This document shows positions 26,215 to 34,557 of a stretch of 64,000 nucleotides of DNA, piece by piece. This DNA is from Hymenobacter roseosalivarius DSM 11622 (GTDB lineage Bacteria; Bacteroidota; Bacteroidia; Cytophagales; Hymenobacteraceae): the NCBI RefSeq assembly GCF_900176135.1, contig NZ_FWWW01000052.1:1-64000 (forward strand), given 5' to 3'. A program made the translations under genes and the position numbers. Within the stretch, counting starts at the first letter, position 1; the number at the start of each line of letters is the position of its first letter. Below the pieces are notes generated by a model, which searched no databases, had not been told where the DNA came from, and saw only the letters and a list, made by a program, of their open reading frames with translations.

Positions 26215-27201
26215 TTACGCCGGTACTTCCGCGGTCAAAAACTCAATAGCCCGGCGCTCCGAGTAGTAGGCACCATCAGGGCTACCTTCAGGAAAACCTA
26301 CGTGGCCCCCTTCGCGGGGCGTTTCCAGGAACACGAATTGGCTATTAGCTGCCGCGTCGCGGGGAAAGCACGCGGGGGGCAAAAATGGATCATTCTCCGC
26401 ATTCACTATCAGCGTAGGCACCCGAATATCCTGTAAGTAGCGCCCCGAGCTGGAATGCTCGTAGTAATCGTCGGCCGATTTGAAGCCGTGCATAGGAGCC
26501 GTGAACCGGTCGTCGAACTGCAAAAAGTCGCGCAGCTCATCAAGGTTTTCTACATTCACCTGCCCCGGCAGCAACTCGGCCTTCTGACGCATTTTGGCCC
26601 GTAGCGACTTCAAAAACCGGTTCAAATACACCCGGTTTTCAGGGCGGGCGATGTGCTGAGAGCTGGACTTAAGATCAGTTGGGACTGAAAACACGGCGGC
26701 CCGCTGCACCTGGGCGGGTACGCGGTCAGTCTTCTCGCCTAAGTATTTTAGGGTTACGTTGCCACCCGCCGAAAAGCCAGTGAGATATATGCGGCGGTAA
26801 TGGCCAACCCCAAGAGCATAGCGCACCACGAAATCGAGGTCGTCGGTGTCGCCGAGGTGGTAAGAGCGAAGCAGCCGATTCATCTCGCCGCTACAACTGC
26901 GGTAGTTCCAGGCCAGGGCATCGAAGCTGGCGCGGTTTAGGGCCCGCACCATGCCCCGCACGTAAGGCCGGCCAGCGTCACCTTCCAAACCATGCGAGAC
27001 GATGGCCAATGTATCAGCTCTCTGGCCTGCGGAGGCCTGCGACCAGTCCAAATCTAGAAAGTCGCCATCGTCAGTTTCTACCCGTTCGCGCTGGTAGCGC
27101 ACGTCGGGTACCGAGCGCCACAGGCTGGGCACGATGGTTTGCAAATGGCCGTTAAACATATAAAACGGCGGCTGATAGCGGGAGTGCGGGATTAGCGGCA
27201 T
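26215..27201 (-). CDS. YheT-family alpha/beta hydrolase
   Basis: This 328-residue hydrolase has the COG0429/YheT layout: YMFNGHLQTIVPSLWR near the N-terminus, then SHGLEGDAGRPYVRGMV, WNYRSCSGEMNRLLRSYHLG, and the nucleophile elbow GFSAGGNVTLKYLGE with the catalytic Ser. The Asp is probably in VNAENDPFLPP and the His in EGGHVGFPEG, completing the triad. Family members are annotated as carboxylesterases, but natural substrates are largely unknown. It lies alone on the minus strand, convergent with rsmG. Confidence 0.88.
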   Translation of the reverse strand: MPLIPHSRYQPPFYMFNGHLQTIVPSLWRSVPDVRYQRERVETDDGDFLDLDWSQASAGQRADTLAIVSHGLEGDAGRPYVRGMVRALNRASFDALAWNYRSCSGEMNRLLRSYHLGDTDDLDFVVRYALGVGHYRRIYLTGFSAGGNVTLKYLGEKTDRVPAQVQRAAVFSVPTDLKSSSQHIARPENRVYLNRFLKSLRAKMRQKAELLPGQVNVENLDELRDFLQFDDRFTAPMHGFKSADDYYEHSSSGRYLQDIRVPTLIVNAENDPFLPPACFPRDAAANSQFVFLETPREGGHVGFPEGSPDGAYYSERRAIEFLTAEVPA

Positions 27202-27401
27202 ATGCCAGAGAGCGTTGAATTGGCGTTTGCCCGGCGGTGTACTCTAAAATACAAAAAAATTCACTCTTAAAAGTATACAAACGAGAAAAAGTTCGTCATG
27301 CATACCTTCGCTGTTTAGTTAAGGATGACAGGGCTGGATAGTACAGTACAGCGTTCATTCAGTTGTTTGCTTCGGCGTTAAGAGAAAGTCGAGGGGAGCT
27401 A

Positions 27402-27432
27402 TTTGGTATTTCCATCCAAAGCCTTACCTTTG
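27402..27432 (+). promoter_or_regulatory. rpsT promoter (-33 TTTG, -7 TAnnTTTG)
   Basis: TTTG at 27402-27405 is followed after 19 bp by TACCTTTG at 27425-27432. This is the best complete match to the Bacteroidota housekeeping promoter in the window, and it lies about 50 bp before the rpsT start. Confidence 0.65.
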
Positions 27433-27481
27433 CCACCCCAACTGAATTTTAAATCGAGCAGAACGTCACTATTTCCATCTC

Positions 27482-27742
27482 ATGGCGAATCATAAGTCGG
27501 CCCTCAAGCGCATCCGTTCCAACGAAGCCAAGCGCGTGTTGAACCGTTACCAGGCCAAATCTACCCGCACCGCTATCAAAAAGCTGCGTGCTGCCACCGA
27601 TGCTACCGAAGCACAAGAGCTGCTGAAGAAAGTATCGTCCATGCTGGACCGTCTGGCCAAAAAGAACATCATTCACAAGAATAAGGCAGCTAACAATAAA
27701 TCTAGCCTGACCAAGTTCGTGAACTCGCTGGCTGCCGCTTAA
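27482..27742 (+). CDS. rpsT: 30S ribosomal protein S20
   Basis: This 86-residue, very basic helical protein starts MANHKSALKRIRSNEAKRVL and continues with the AIKKLRA and KNIIHKNKAANNKSSLTKFV blocks diagnostic of S20, which binds 16S rRNA in the 30S body. It has its own promoter upstream and a strong terminator 31 bp after the stop, so it is a monocistronic unit. Confidence 0.97.
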   Translation: MANHKSALKRIRSNEAKRVLNRYQAKSTRTAIKKLRAATDATEAQELLKKVSSMLDRLAKKNIIHKNKAANNKSSLTKFVNSLAAA

Positions 27743-27773
27743 TTTATTTAAGAGGCTTTCTGCTCCATCATAG

Positions 27774-27805
27774 AAAAGGCCCTGCGCGCAAGTGCAGGGC
27801 CTTTT
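27774..27805 (+). terminator. rpsT terminator
   Basis: AAAAGGCCCTGC at 27774-27785 pairs with GCAGGGCCTTTT at 27794-27805 (12 bp, perfect, loop of 8). It lies 31 bp after rpsT and its symmetry would also stop transcription from the pyk side. Confidence 0.88.
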
Positions 27806-27812
27806 CATGTTT

Positions 27813-27888
27813 GTGTCATTCTGAGCAAAGCGAGTAATCTGAATACCACCTGTCGAACTCAGATTCCTCACTTTGCTCAGAATGACAC
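27813..27888. repeat. REP-like palindrome with GTCATTCTGAGC core
   Basis: The arms 27813-27842 and 27859-27888 match at 28 of 30 positions (outer 18 bp, GTGTCATTCTGAGCAAAG, perfect). The right arm abuts the pyk stop codon. The core resembles that of the element at 6166-6265, which supports a dispersed family. Confidence 0.75.
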
Positions 27889-29328
27889 TTAAGCCACGCT
27901 TACCTTCACCATGTTCGTCTTGCCTTTCTCGTTGATAGGTATAGAAGCCGTATTAATAAATACGTCTCCCTGTTTTAGGTTGCCGGTGGTGGTCAGCACA
28001 TACTTGATATCCGACACGGTATTGTCGGTGCTCACCATGCGGTCGTAATAGAAGGCGCGTACGCCCCACACTAGGCTTAACACCGTCAGCAGGTCGCGGG
28101 TGTCGGTGAAGACGAAGATATCAGCTTTGGGGCGGTATTTGGCAATTTGGAAGGCCGTATAGCCCCGGTGCGTCAGGCCGGTAATGGCGCTGGCTTTGGT
28201 ATTACGGGCTAAGTGCACGGCCGCTGACAGCACGCTGTCGACCATAAAGGACGGCGCGGCCGGGTCGATGGGGTGGAAGCGATGGAAAATATTATTAGCG
28301 TGAGTCTCAACGCTACGGACGGTGTTTACCATGGAGCGAATTACCTCTACCGGATACTCACCCACGGCCGTTTCGGCGGATAGCATGAGGGCATCGGCGC
28401 CATCGAGCACAGCGTTGGCTACGTCATTGGTTTCGGCGCGGGTGGGGCGCGGATTTGTAATCATACTTTCCATCATCTGCGTAGCAACAATGACGGGTTT
28501 ACCGAGCTTATTGCACTTCTCGATAATCATCTTCTGAGCCAGTGGCACCTCACCACCGTTTATCTCCACACCCAGGTCGCCGCGGGCCACCATTACGGCG
28601 TCGGTCAGCGCAATGATCTCGTCGATGTTGCGTAAGGCTTCCGGCGTTTCAATTTTCGCAACCACGCGCGTCTGCTTACCGCTTTCTGCAATCAATGATT
28701 TAATAAAGCGGATATCCTCAGCCCGGCGGGCAAACGAGAGGGCTACCCAATCCACGTCGTGTTCCAGACCGAATTTCAGGTCCTCAATGTCCTTCTCCGT
28801 CATCGAGGGGGCTGATACGTCTGAGTCAGGCAGGTTTATGCCTTTGCGAGGCTTCACAAGGCCTCCGTATATCACTTCCACGTCTACTTCCTGCTCACGG
28901 TCGGTGGCCAGCACCCGTAGCTCAATTTTGCCGTCGTCAATCAGAATCATGTCGCCCGCCTTCACATCGCGGGCCAAGCCCATGTAAATGGTGCTTAAGC
29001 GTGTGGCGGTGCTGATTTCCTTTTCCCCGCACACGAGCTTAATCTTATCGCCGGGCTTAATTTCAACGCCACCGCCTTCTACGTCACCGAGGCGGATTTT
29101 GGGTCCCTGCAGGTCTTGCAGCAAGCCTACATTGGTGCGGATATCCTTGTTCAGGCGGCGCACATTGTTAATTACAGCTAAATGGTCCTCGTAAGAGCCG
29201 TGCGAGAAGTTGAGGCGAAACACATCGACCCCCTCACGGATAAGCGTACCCAGGCGTTCGTACGTGTTAGAGGCGGGGCCAACGGTGGCCACAATTTTGG
29301 TTTTATTGAAATGCGGACGAGGTTCCAT
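27889..29328 (-). CDS. pyk: pyruvate kinase
   Basis: This 479-residue enzyme converts phosphoenolpyruvate and ADP to pyruvate and ATP. I chose the ATG at 29328 (MEPRPHFNKTKIVATVGPAS). A TTG two codons upstream is possible. Motifs are FRLNFSHGSYEDH, LQDLQGPKIRLGDVEGG, the active-site block VVAKIETPEALRNI, then VMVARGDLGVEI with KMIIEKCNKLGKPV, and the C-terminal allosteric-domain region. Length is normal for bacterial enzymes. It is not obviously in an operon. A REP-like palindrome touches its stop codon. Confidence 0.97.
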   Translation of the reverse strand: MEPRPHFNKTKIVATVGPASNTYERLGTLIREGVDVFRLNFSHGSYEDHLAVINNVRRLNKDIRTNVGLLQDLQGPKIRLGDVEGGGVEIKPGDKIKLVCGEKEISTATRLSTIYMGLARDVKAGDMILIDDGKIELRVLATDREQEVDVEVIYGGLVKPRKGINLPDSDVSAPSMTEKDIEDLKFGLEHDVDWVALSFARRAEDIRFIKSLIAESGKQTRVVAKIETPEALRNIDEIIALTDAVMVARGDLGVEINGGEVPLAQKMIIEKCNKLGKPVIVATQMMESMITNPRPTRAETNDVANAVLDGADALMLSAETAVGEYPVEVIRSMVNTVRSVETHANNIFHRFHPIDPAAPSFMVDSVLSAAVHLARNTKASAITGLTHRGYTAFQIAKYRPKADIFVFTDTRDLLTVLSLVWGVRAFYYDRMVSTDNTVSDIKYVLTTTGNLKQGDVFINTASIPINEKGKTNMVKVSVA

Positions 29329-29447
29329 AAGCAAGTAGCACCAAGCTCCAGCTTGGTGAATCAGTGAACGATGAGGTTGGGGGGCATTTTATACTGCTGA
29401 AGAACCAAACTGGAGCTTAGCTGCGCCGTCCTTTGGTTGGTGTTACA

Positions 29448-29876
29448 TCAAAACAGCAGGTTTTCTTTAAACTTCAACTCATTAGGGTCGAACTGGCATA
29501 CGTACTGCACAGCAGGTAAGGCCGTGAGTTGGTCCATCAATTCGCTGGCTGCTAGGGCACCCGAACCATTGCTAACCTGTAGCAGATAGTCGTACTCTTT
29601 AATATCAGGGGCAAGAAACGGCTTTTTTAGTGGCGATGGGTCTGCGGAGCGGTTGCGCAACAGCCGTAAAGTAAGCGTTTCAGTGGCGTACAAATAATTG
29701 CTGATAACTAAACGACCTTTTGTTAAGAGGTCATATACCAGGTCCTGCTGCTTCACCAAGCGCAAGCGTAGCGCCTGATTCAGCGTCCAGGCCAAGGTAT
29801 GTTCCCGGCTCGATGAAACGAGGCCAAACAACTCAAAATCACAGTCATACTCAACGTCCAGCGTTAGCATTTTCAT
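29448..29876 (-). CDS. IPExxxVDY-type conserved Bacteroidota protein
   Basis: This 142-residue protein starts MKMLTLDVEYDCDFELFGLV and then has TLAWTLNQALRLRLVKQQDL, which match my memory of the IPExxxVDY family found next to acpP, fabF, rnc and pyk in many Bacteroidota. The name-giving motif itself is not obvious here, so the assignment rests on the N-terminal pattern, length and neighbourhood. The C-terminal half (LLQVSNGSGALAASELMDQL) looks like an alpha/beta fold. No biochemical function is known to me. Confidence 0.7.
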   Translation of the reverse strand: MKMLTLDVEYDCDFELFGLVSSSREHTLAWTLNQALRLRLVKQQDLVYDLLTKGRLVISNYLYATETLTLRLLRNRSADPSPLKKPFLAPDIKEYDYLLQVSNGSGALAASELMDQLTALPAVQYVCQFDPNELKFKENLLF

Positions 29877-29977
29877 AGGGTGCTTGCGGGCTTAAGCAGA
29901 ACAAAACAACGGACCGCAGGAGCTTACAGGAACTGGCTCGGCCGTAATCTTGTATCTGCAAGATTCGGGGTGGTTGG

Positions 29978-30009
29978 TTTGACAATGTTAGGGAAGTTAG
30001 TGTTATTTG
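29978..30009 (+). promoter_or_regulatory. acpP promoter candidate
   Basis: TTTG at 29978-29981 lies 20 bp before GTTATTTG at 30002-30009, a -7 element that keeps the TTTG half but lacks the TA start. It ends 29 bp before the acpP ATG. Confidence 0.4.
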
Positions 30010-30038
30010 TGCCGAGTTTTCTCTAAACCCCCACGGAA

Positions 30039-30275
30039 ATGTCTGAAATTGCAGAAAAAGTAAAAGCCATTATCATCGACAAGCTTGGCGTTGAAGCCTC
30101 GGAAGTAACGCCGGAAGCGAGCTTCACCAACGATTTGGGCGCCGATTCATTGGATACCGTCGAGCTGATTATGGAGTTCGAAAAAGAATTCAACGTGTCT
30201 ATCCCCGACGACCAGGCCGAGAACATCGCCACCGTGGGTCAAGCTATCAGCTACCTCGAAGAGCACGCCAAATAA
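30039..30275 (+). CDS. acpP: acyl carrier protein
   Basis: This 78-residue acidic protein carries growing acyl chains in fatty-acid synthesis. The phosphopantetheine attachment Ser is in the [19 protein letters not shown] motif. It starts [18 protein letters not shown], as usual. fabF follows after 90 bp, with a GC-rich hairpin between the two that could make acpP the more abundant product. The acpP-fabF-rnc order is common in bacteria. Confidence 0.97.
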   Translation: MSEIAEKVKAIIIDKLGVEASEVTPEASFTNDLGADSLDTVELIMEFEKEFNVSIPDDQAENIATVGQAISYLEEHAK

Positions 30276-30314
30276 CCTGACGGCTTCTAAGCCGTACCCC
30301 GTTTTATTGCTTAC

Positions 30315-30339
30315 CGGCCGGCCCGCCGCCGGCCGTTTT
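30315..30339 (+). terminator. attenuator or partial terminator between acpP and fabF
   Basis: CGGCCGGC at 30315-30322 pairs with GCCGGCCG at 30328-30335 around a 5-base loop, followed by TTTT. It sits inside the acpP-fabF gap and probably reduces read-through so that acpP is made in excess. Confidence 0.6.
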
Positions 30340-30364
30340 GCTTTTTAATTTCTCCCGTTAGCCT

Positions 30365-31615
30365 ATGTCTCTTCGGAGAGTTGTTGTGACCGGCCTTGGT
30401 GCCCTTACGCCTCTTGGCAAAACCGTTACCGAATATTGGGATGGCTTGTCGAGGGGCGTAAGCGGTGCAGCGCCCATCACGCGTTTTGACGCCAGTAAGT
30501 TCAAGACCCGCTTTGCCTGCGAGGTAAAAGGCTACAACCCGGACGATTATTTCGAGCGCAAAGAAGGCCGTAAGATGGATTTCTTCACGCAGTTTGCCAT
30601 CATTGCCAGCGACGAAGCCATTCACGACGCGGGCTTGCTGGAGGGAGTAAATCGCGACCGGGTAGGTGTTATCTGGGGCTCCGGTATCGGTGGCCTCAAA
30701 ACCTTTCAGGAGGAGTGCTTCAGCTTTGCTAAGGGCGACGGCACCCCGCGCTACAACCCCTTCTTCATCCCGAAGATGATTGCTGACAGCTCGTCGGGCA
30801 ACATCTCTATCCGCCACAAGTTTCGGGGGCCAAACTTCGTGACGACCTCGGCTTGCGCGTCCTCGTCCGACTCTATTGTGGCCGCTTACAATTATATCCG
30901 CCTCAACCTGGCTGATGTAATGGTAACCGGCGGCTCAGAAGCGGCCATTACAGAAGCAGGAGTAGGTGGCTTTAATGCCCTGAAAGCTATGAGTGAGCGC
31001 AACGACGCGCCCGAGGCGGCCTCCCGTCCCTATGATAAGGAGCGGGACGGCTTTGTACTTGGTGAGGGCGGCGGCGCTATCATTTTAGAAGCATATGAGC
31101 ACGCGATAGCTCGGGGGGCAAAAATCTACGCCGAGATAATCGGTGGTGGTATGTCTTCGGATGCTTACCATATCACGGCCCCCGACCCTGAGGGCAACGG
31201 CGTGGTGTTGGTGATGCAAAATGCTCTGCGTGACGCCGGTATCGGTCCTGAGGACGTGGATTACATTAACACCCACGGTACCAGTACGCCCCTCGGCGAT
31301 GGAGCCGAGGTGAAAGCTATTGAGAAGGTATTCGGTGAGCATGCTTACAACCTGAATATTAGCTCTACCAAGAGCATGACCGGTCACTTGTTGGGTGGGG
31401 CTGGTGGAATTGAGGCCATAGCGTGTATTCTGGCCTTACAGCACGGCGTGATTCCGCCCACCATCAACCACTTCACTGCCGACCCCGAATTAGACCCACG
31501 CCTAAACTTTACTTTTAACGAAGCGCAGAAGCGGGACATAAATATTACGCTGAGCAATACTTTCGGCTTTGGGGGTCATAATACGTCGGTTCTGTTTCGC
31601 AAATTTCAAGGCTAA
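30365..31615 (+). CDS. fabF: beta-ketoacyl-ACP synthase II
   Basis: This 416-residue condensing enzyme elongates acyl-ACP with malonyl-ACP. It starts MSLRRVVVTGLGALTPLGKT. The active-site Cys lies in TTSACASSSDS, the first His in THGTSTPLGD and the second in STKSMTGHLLGGAGGIEA, giving the Cys-His-His triad. The C-terminus has NTFGFGGHNTSVLFRKF. It overlaps rnc by one base (TAATG), so translation of the two is coupled. Confidence 0.97.
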   Translation: MSLRRVVVTGLGALTPLGKTVTEYWDGLSRGVSGAAPITRFDASKFKTRFACEVKGYNPDDYFERKEGRKMDFFTQFAIIASDEAIHDAGLLEGVNRDRVGVIWGSGIGGLKTFQEECFSFAKGDGTPRYNPFFIPKMIADSSSGNISIRHKFRGPNFVTTSACASSSDSIVAAYNYIRLNLADVMVTGGSEAAITEAGVGGFNALKAMSERNDAPEAASRPYDKERDGFVLGEGGGAIILEAYEHAIARGAKIYAEIIGGGMSSDAYHITAPDPEGNGVVLVMQNALRDAGIGPEDVDYINTHGTSTPLGDGAEVKAIEKVFGEHAYNLNISSTKSMTGHLLGGAGGIEAIACILALQHGVIPPTINHFTADPELDPRLNFTFNEAQKRDINITLSNTFGFGGHNTSVLFRKFQG

Positions 31616-32364
31616 TGACACGGCCGGGGCAGCCACTTCCACTGTTCGGATTCTTCCGGCGGTTGCTGGGGCAGGATAGGGTTTTTCGCCAGGCCATTGC
31701 TACGGTCACCGGCCGCGCTCCGGATAATATCCGGCTGTATCAGCTGGCGTTCACGCACTCGTCATTAGTGCGCCAGCAAAATGATAAAAGCCGTAACCAA
31801 AGCAATGAGCGCCTGGAGTTTCTGGGCGATGCCGTGTTGGGTACGGTGGTGGCTGAGTATCTGTTTCGGAAGTACCCTTACGAGCAGGAAGGGTTCCTTA
31901 CCGAGCTGCGCTCCCGCATCGTAAACCGCGAAAGCTTGAACGCGCTGGCGCTGAAAATTGGGCTGGATAAGCTGGTGCAGCTTGATCCGACCCAAAGCCG
32001 CGCGGCCCGCTCGCGGTCTGTGAATGGCAATGCCTTGGAGGCGCTGGTGGGGGCTGTTTATCTGGACCAAGGCTACAAAGCGGCCCGCAAATTTGTGCTG
32101 GCGCGCCTGATTAAGCCTTACGTGGATGTCAAGTCGCTCACGACGACGACTGCTAACTTCAAAAGCAAGCTTATCGAGTGGACGCAGCGCCAAGGCAAGC
32201 ATTTGCGCTACGAGTTGGCTGGCGAACCCCAGATGGGTGGCGTAATGGAGTTTTCGGCTACCGTATTCGTGGATGACGAAGCCGTAGCAACGGGCATGGG
32301 CCTCTCGAAGAAACAAGCCGAACAGACGGCAGCGGAGCGGGCCTTGACGGCGTTGGGCGTGTAA
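31615..32364 (+). CDS. rnc: ribonuclease III
   Basis: This 249-residue endonuclease cuts double-stranded RNA in rRNA and mRNA processing. The catalytic signature NERLEFLGDAVLG is present, with QLAFTHSSLV before it and NALEALVGAVYLDQGY supplying the second set of metal-binding acidic residues. The C-terminal double-stranded-RNA-binding domain runs from about residue 180 (FKSKLIEWTQRQGKHLRYEL) to the end (GLSKKQAEQTAAERALTALG). It is coupled to fabF by a 1-bp overlap. Confidence 0.96.
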   Translation: MTRPGQPLPLFGFFRRLLGQDRVFRQAIATVTGRAPDNIRLYQLAFTHSSLVRQQNDKSRNQSNERLEFLGDAVLGTVVAEYLFRKYPYEQEGFLTELRSRIVNRESLNALALKIGLDKLVQLDPTQSRAARSRSVNGNALEALVGAVYLDQGYKAARKFVLARLIKPYVDVKSLTTTTANFKSKLIEWTQRQGKHLRYELAGEPQMGGVMEFSATVFVDDEAVATGMGLSKKQAEQTAAERALTALGV

Positions 32365-32485
32365 AGTTTAGGTCAGGTAGTGGGTTTCCGCAGAGGAGCG
32401 CAGAGGCAAAACGCCTAGGTTCGCCGAGATTTAGGTAACTCTGGGGGGCAAAAAGTAGTTGTTGGCTAAACTATTCTATCTTTCC

Positions 32486-34420
32486 ATGCGACTAGCCGGC
32501 GCGGCCCTGAACCAGATTCCTTTTGATTGGCACCATAACCTGCGCACCATCCGCGAAGCCATTGAGCAGGCGAAAGCGGCCAGTGTCGATTTGCTGTGCT
32601 TGCCTGAGCTGTGCCTGACGGGCTACGGCTGCGAAGACCTATTTCTGAGTGACTGGCTATCGGCGGCGGCGCTGGAATATTTGCAGCAGATTCGGTCGTG
32701 GACGGACGGTATTCTGGTTTGCGTAGGGCTACCTGTACGCATTGATGGCCGTACATATAACACCACCGCCGTGCTGCGCGACGGCGAGATTCTGGGCTTC
32801 GCGGCCAAGCAGTTTCTCGCCAACGACGGCGTGCACTACGAGCCGCGCTTTTTTAACTCCTGGCCTGCGGGCGAAACCACGACCATTAAGTTTCAGGATG
32901 AAGCGTGGCCTCTGGGCGACCTGATTTTTGAGCACCAGAGCGTGCGTTTTGGCTTCGAGATATGCGAAGATGCCTGGCGCCCAGCCGCTGACCGGCCCGC
33001 TGGGCGCTTAATGGAGCGCGGAGTACAGCTTATCGTGAATCCCTCGGCCAGCCATTTTGCGATGAGCAAAACGGACGTGCGCTACCAGCTCGTATTACAG
33101 GCTTCGCGCAAGTATAACTGCACTTACCTCTACGCTAACCTACTCGGTAATGAAGCGGGGCGTATTATTTATGATGGCGAAATACTAGTGGCGCGCAATG
33201 GGCATCTGCTGCTGCGCAACCAACTGTTGAGCTTCAAGGAAGTCGATCTGGAGTGCGTGGATGTTGATTTCACTGTTGATTTGCCCCCTACGGATGTTGT
33301 GCCACTGCCCGCGCCCGATGAATATCGCGAGTTGAACCAGGCCCTTAGCTTAGCGTTGTTTGACTATATGCGGAAGGCCCGCAGCCGCGGCTTCGTGCTC
33401 TCCTTAAGTGGTGGCGCCGATTCGTGTATGTGTGCCGTGGCCGTGGCCGAAATGGTGCGCCTGGGCACCGCTGAGCTAGGCACGGCGGAGTTCATGCGCC
33501 GTGCTGGTTGTTTTACGGCCGAAGAAATTGCTACACTAGTCGGCCCCGTTGCACCCGTGCCCGACCATCATGCGCCCGGCCCCAAAGATGCCTCGCTCAG
33601 CCTCCTCAACCAAGAGCAGAAGTCAGTCAATCAAAAGATTACCAGTCGCTTGCTCACCACTGCTTATCAGGGCACCGTTAACTCCTCCGATGATACTTTT
33701 CAGTCGGCTAAAGAGCTAGCTGAGGAGCTGGGGGGCATTTTCTTTGATTGGACCATCGATGAGGAGGTGCGTGGGTATGTCGCCAAGATCGAGCACGCGC
33801 TGGATCGGCCGCTGACCTGGCAGACTGATGACCTGGCCCTGCAGAATATTCAGGCGCGGGTGCGGGCACCCGGTATCTGGCTGCTGGCCAACGTGCAAAA
33901 CTGCCTGCTGCTCACTACCTCCAACCGGTCCGAAGCTTCCGTAGGCTACTGCACCATGGATGGCGACACGGCCGGCAGCATTTCGCCCATTGCGGGCATC
34001 GACAAGGATTTTGTGAAAAAATGGCTGCGCTGGGCTGAAAAGGAGCTAGGCTACCATGCTTTGCGCCACGTAAATGCCCTACAGCCCACGGCTGAGCTGC
34101 GACCTCTGGAAGACAAGCAAACCGACGAGCGCGACCTGATGCCCTACGTGCTCCTCAATCGTATTGAGCGCCTGGCTTTTTACGACCGACTTAGTCCCCG
34201 CCAGGTGCTGGCTACGCTGGTGCGGGAAGAGACCACAATAACCCCCGAACAGCTCAAAACCTACGTCAGGCGCTTCTACTCGCTGTGGGCGCGCAACCAG
34301 TGGAAGCGCGAACGCTACGCGCCCGCCTTTCACCTCGATGATTATAACGTGGATCCGCGCTCTTGGCTGCGCTTTCCTATTCTAAGCGGCGGCTTCACCC
34401 AGGAGCTGGCCGCGCTGTAA
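32486..34420 (+). CDS. nadE: glutamine-dependent NAD+ synthase
   Basis: This 644-residue two-domain enzyme makes NAD from deamido-NAD, using ammonia released from glutamine. I chose the ATG at 32486 (MRLAGAALNQIPFDW) over an upstream TTG. The N-terminal nitrilase-like glutaminase has the Glu-Lys-Cys triad in LPELCLTGYG, AAKQFLANDG and FGFEICEDAW. The synthetase domain has the ATP P-loop LSLSGGADSCMC near residue 303, then TSNRSEASVGYCTMDGDTAG and the C-terminal KRERYAPAFHLDDYNVDPR. Length matches eukaryote-like and many Bacteroidota NadE proteins. It appears monocistronic, with a dispersed-repeat half-site upstream. Confidence 0.95.
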   Translation: MRLAGAALNQIPFDWHHNLRTIREAIEQAKAASVDLLCLPELCLTGYGCEDLFLSDWLSAAALEYLQQIRSWTDGILVCVGLPVRIDGRTYNTTAVLRDGEILGFAAKQFLANDGVHYEPRFFNSWPAGETTTIKFQDEAWPLGDLIFEHQSVRFGFEICEDAWRPAADRPAGRLMERGVQLIVNPSASHFAMSKTDVRYQLVLQASRKYNCTYLYANLLGNEAGRIIYDGEILVARNGHLLLRNQLLSFKEVDLECVDVDFTVDLPPTDVVPLPAPDEYRELNQALSLALFDYMRKARSRGFVLSLSGGADSCMCAVAVAEMVRLGTAELGTAEFMRRAGCFTAEEIATLVGPVAPVPDHHAPGPKDASLSLLNQEQKSVNQKITSRLLTTAYQGTVNSSDDTFQSAKELAEELGGIFFDWTIDEEVRGYVAKIEHALDRPLTWQTDDLALQNIQARVRAPGIWLLANVQNCLLLTTSNRSEASVGYCTMDGDTAGSISPIAGIDKDFVKKWLRWAEKELGYHALRHVNALQPTAELRPLEDKQTDERDLMPYVLLNRIERLAFYDRLSPRQVLATLVREETTITPEQLKTYVRRFYSLWARNQWKRERYAPAFHLDDYNVDPRSWLRFPILSGGFTQELAAL

Positions 34421-34479
34421 GGACGCGCGTTGCCCGCGCCTAGTTGTTGCACCATTTTACTAGTACGCGAGGGTAGCGC

Positions 34480-34500
34480 CGCGCCCAATGGCTGGGCGCG
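34480..34500. repeat. GC-rich hairpin between nadE and lgt
   Basis: CGCGCCCA at 34480-34487 pairs with TGGGCGCG at 34493-34500 around 5 bases. There is no T run, so a terminator role is uncertain. Confidence 0.45.
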
Positions 34501-34523
34501 TGCAATGCGCCCCTACAAACCAC

Positions 34524-34531
34524 TACCTTTG
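34524..34531 (+). promoter_or_regulatory. -7 element candidate for lgt
   Basis: TACCTTTG, followed by CCC, lies 26 bp before the lgt ATG and would give a leader of about 20 bases. Confidence 0.45.
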
Positions 34532-34557
34532 CCCTTATATCTCTTTTTCGCCTTCGC

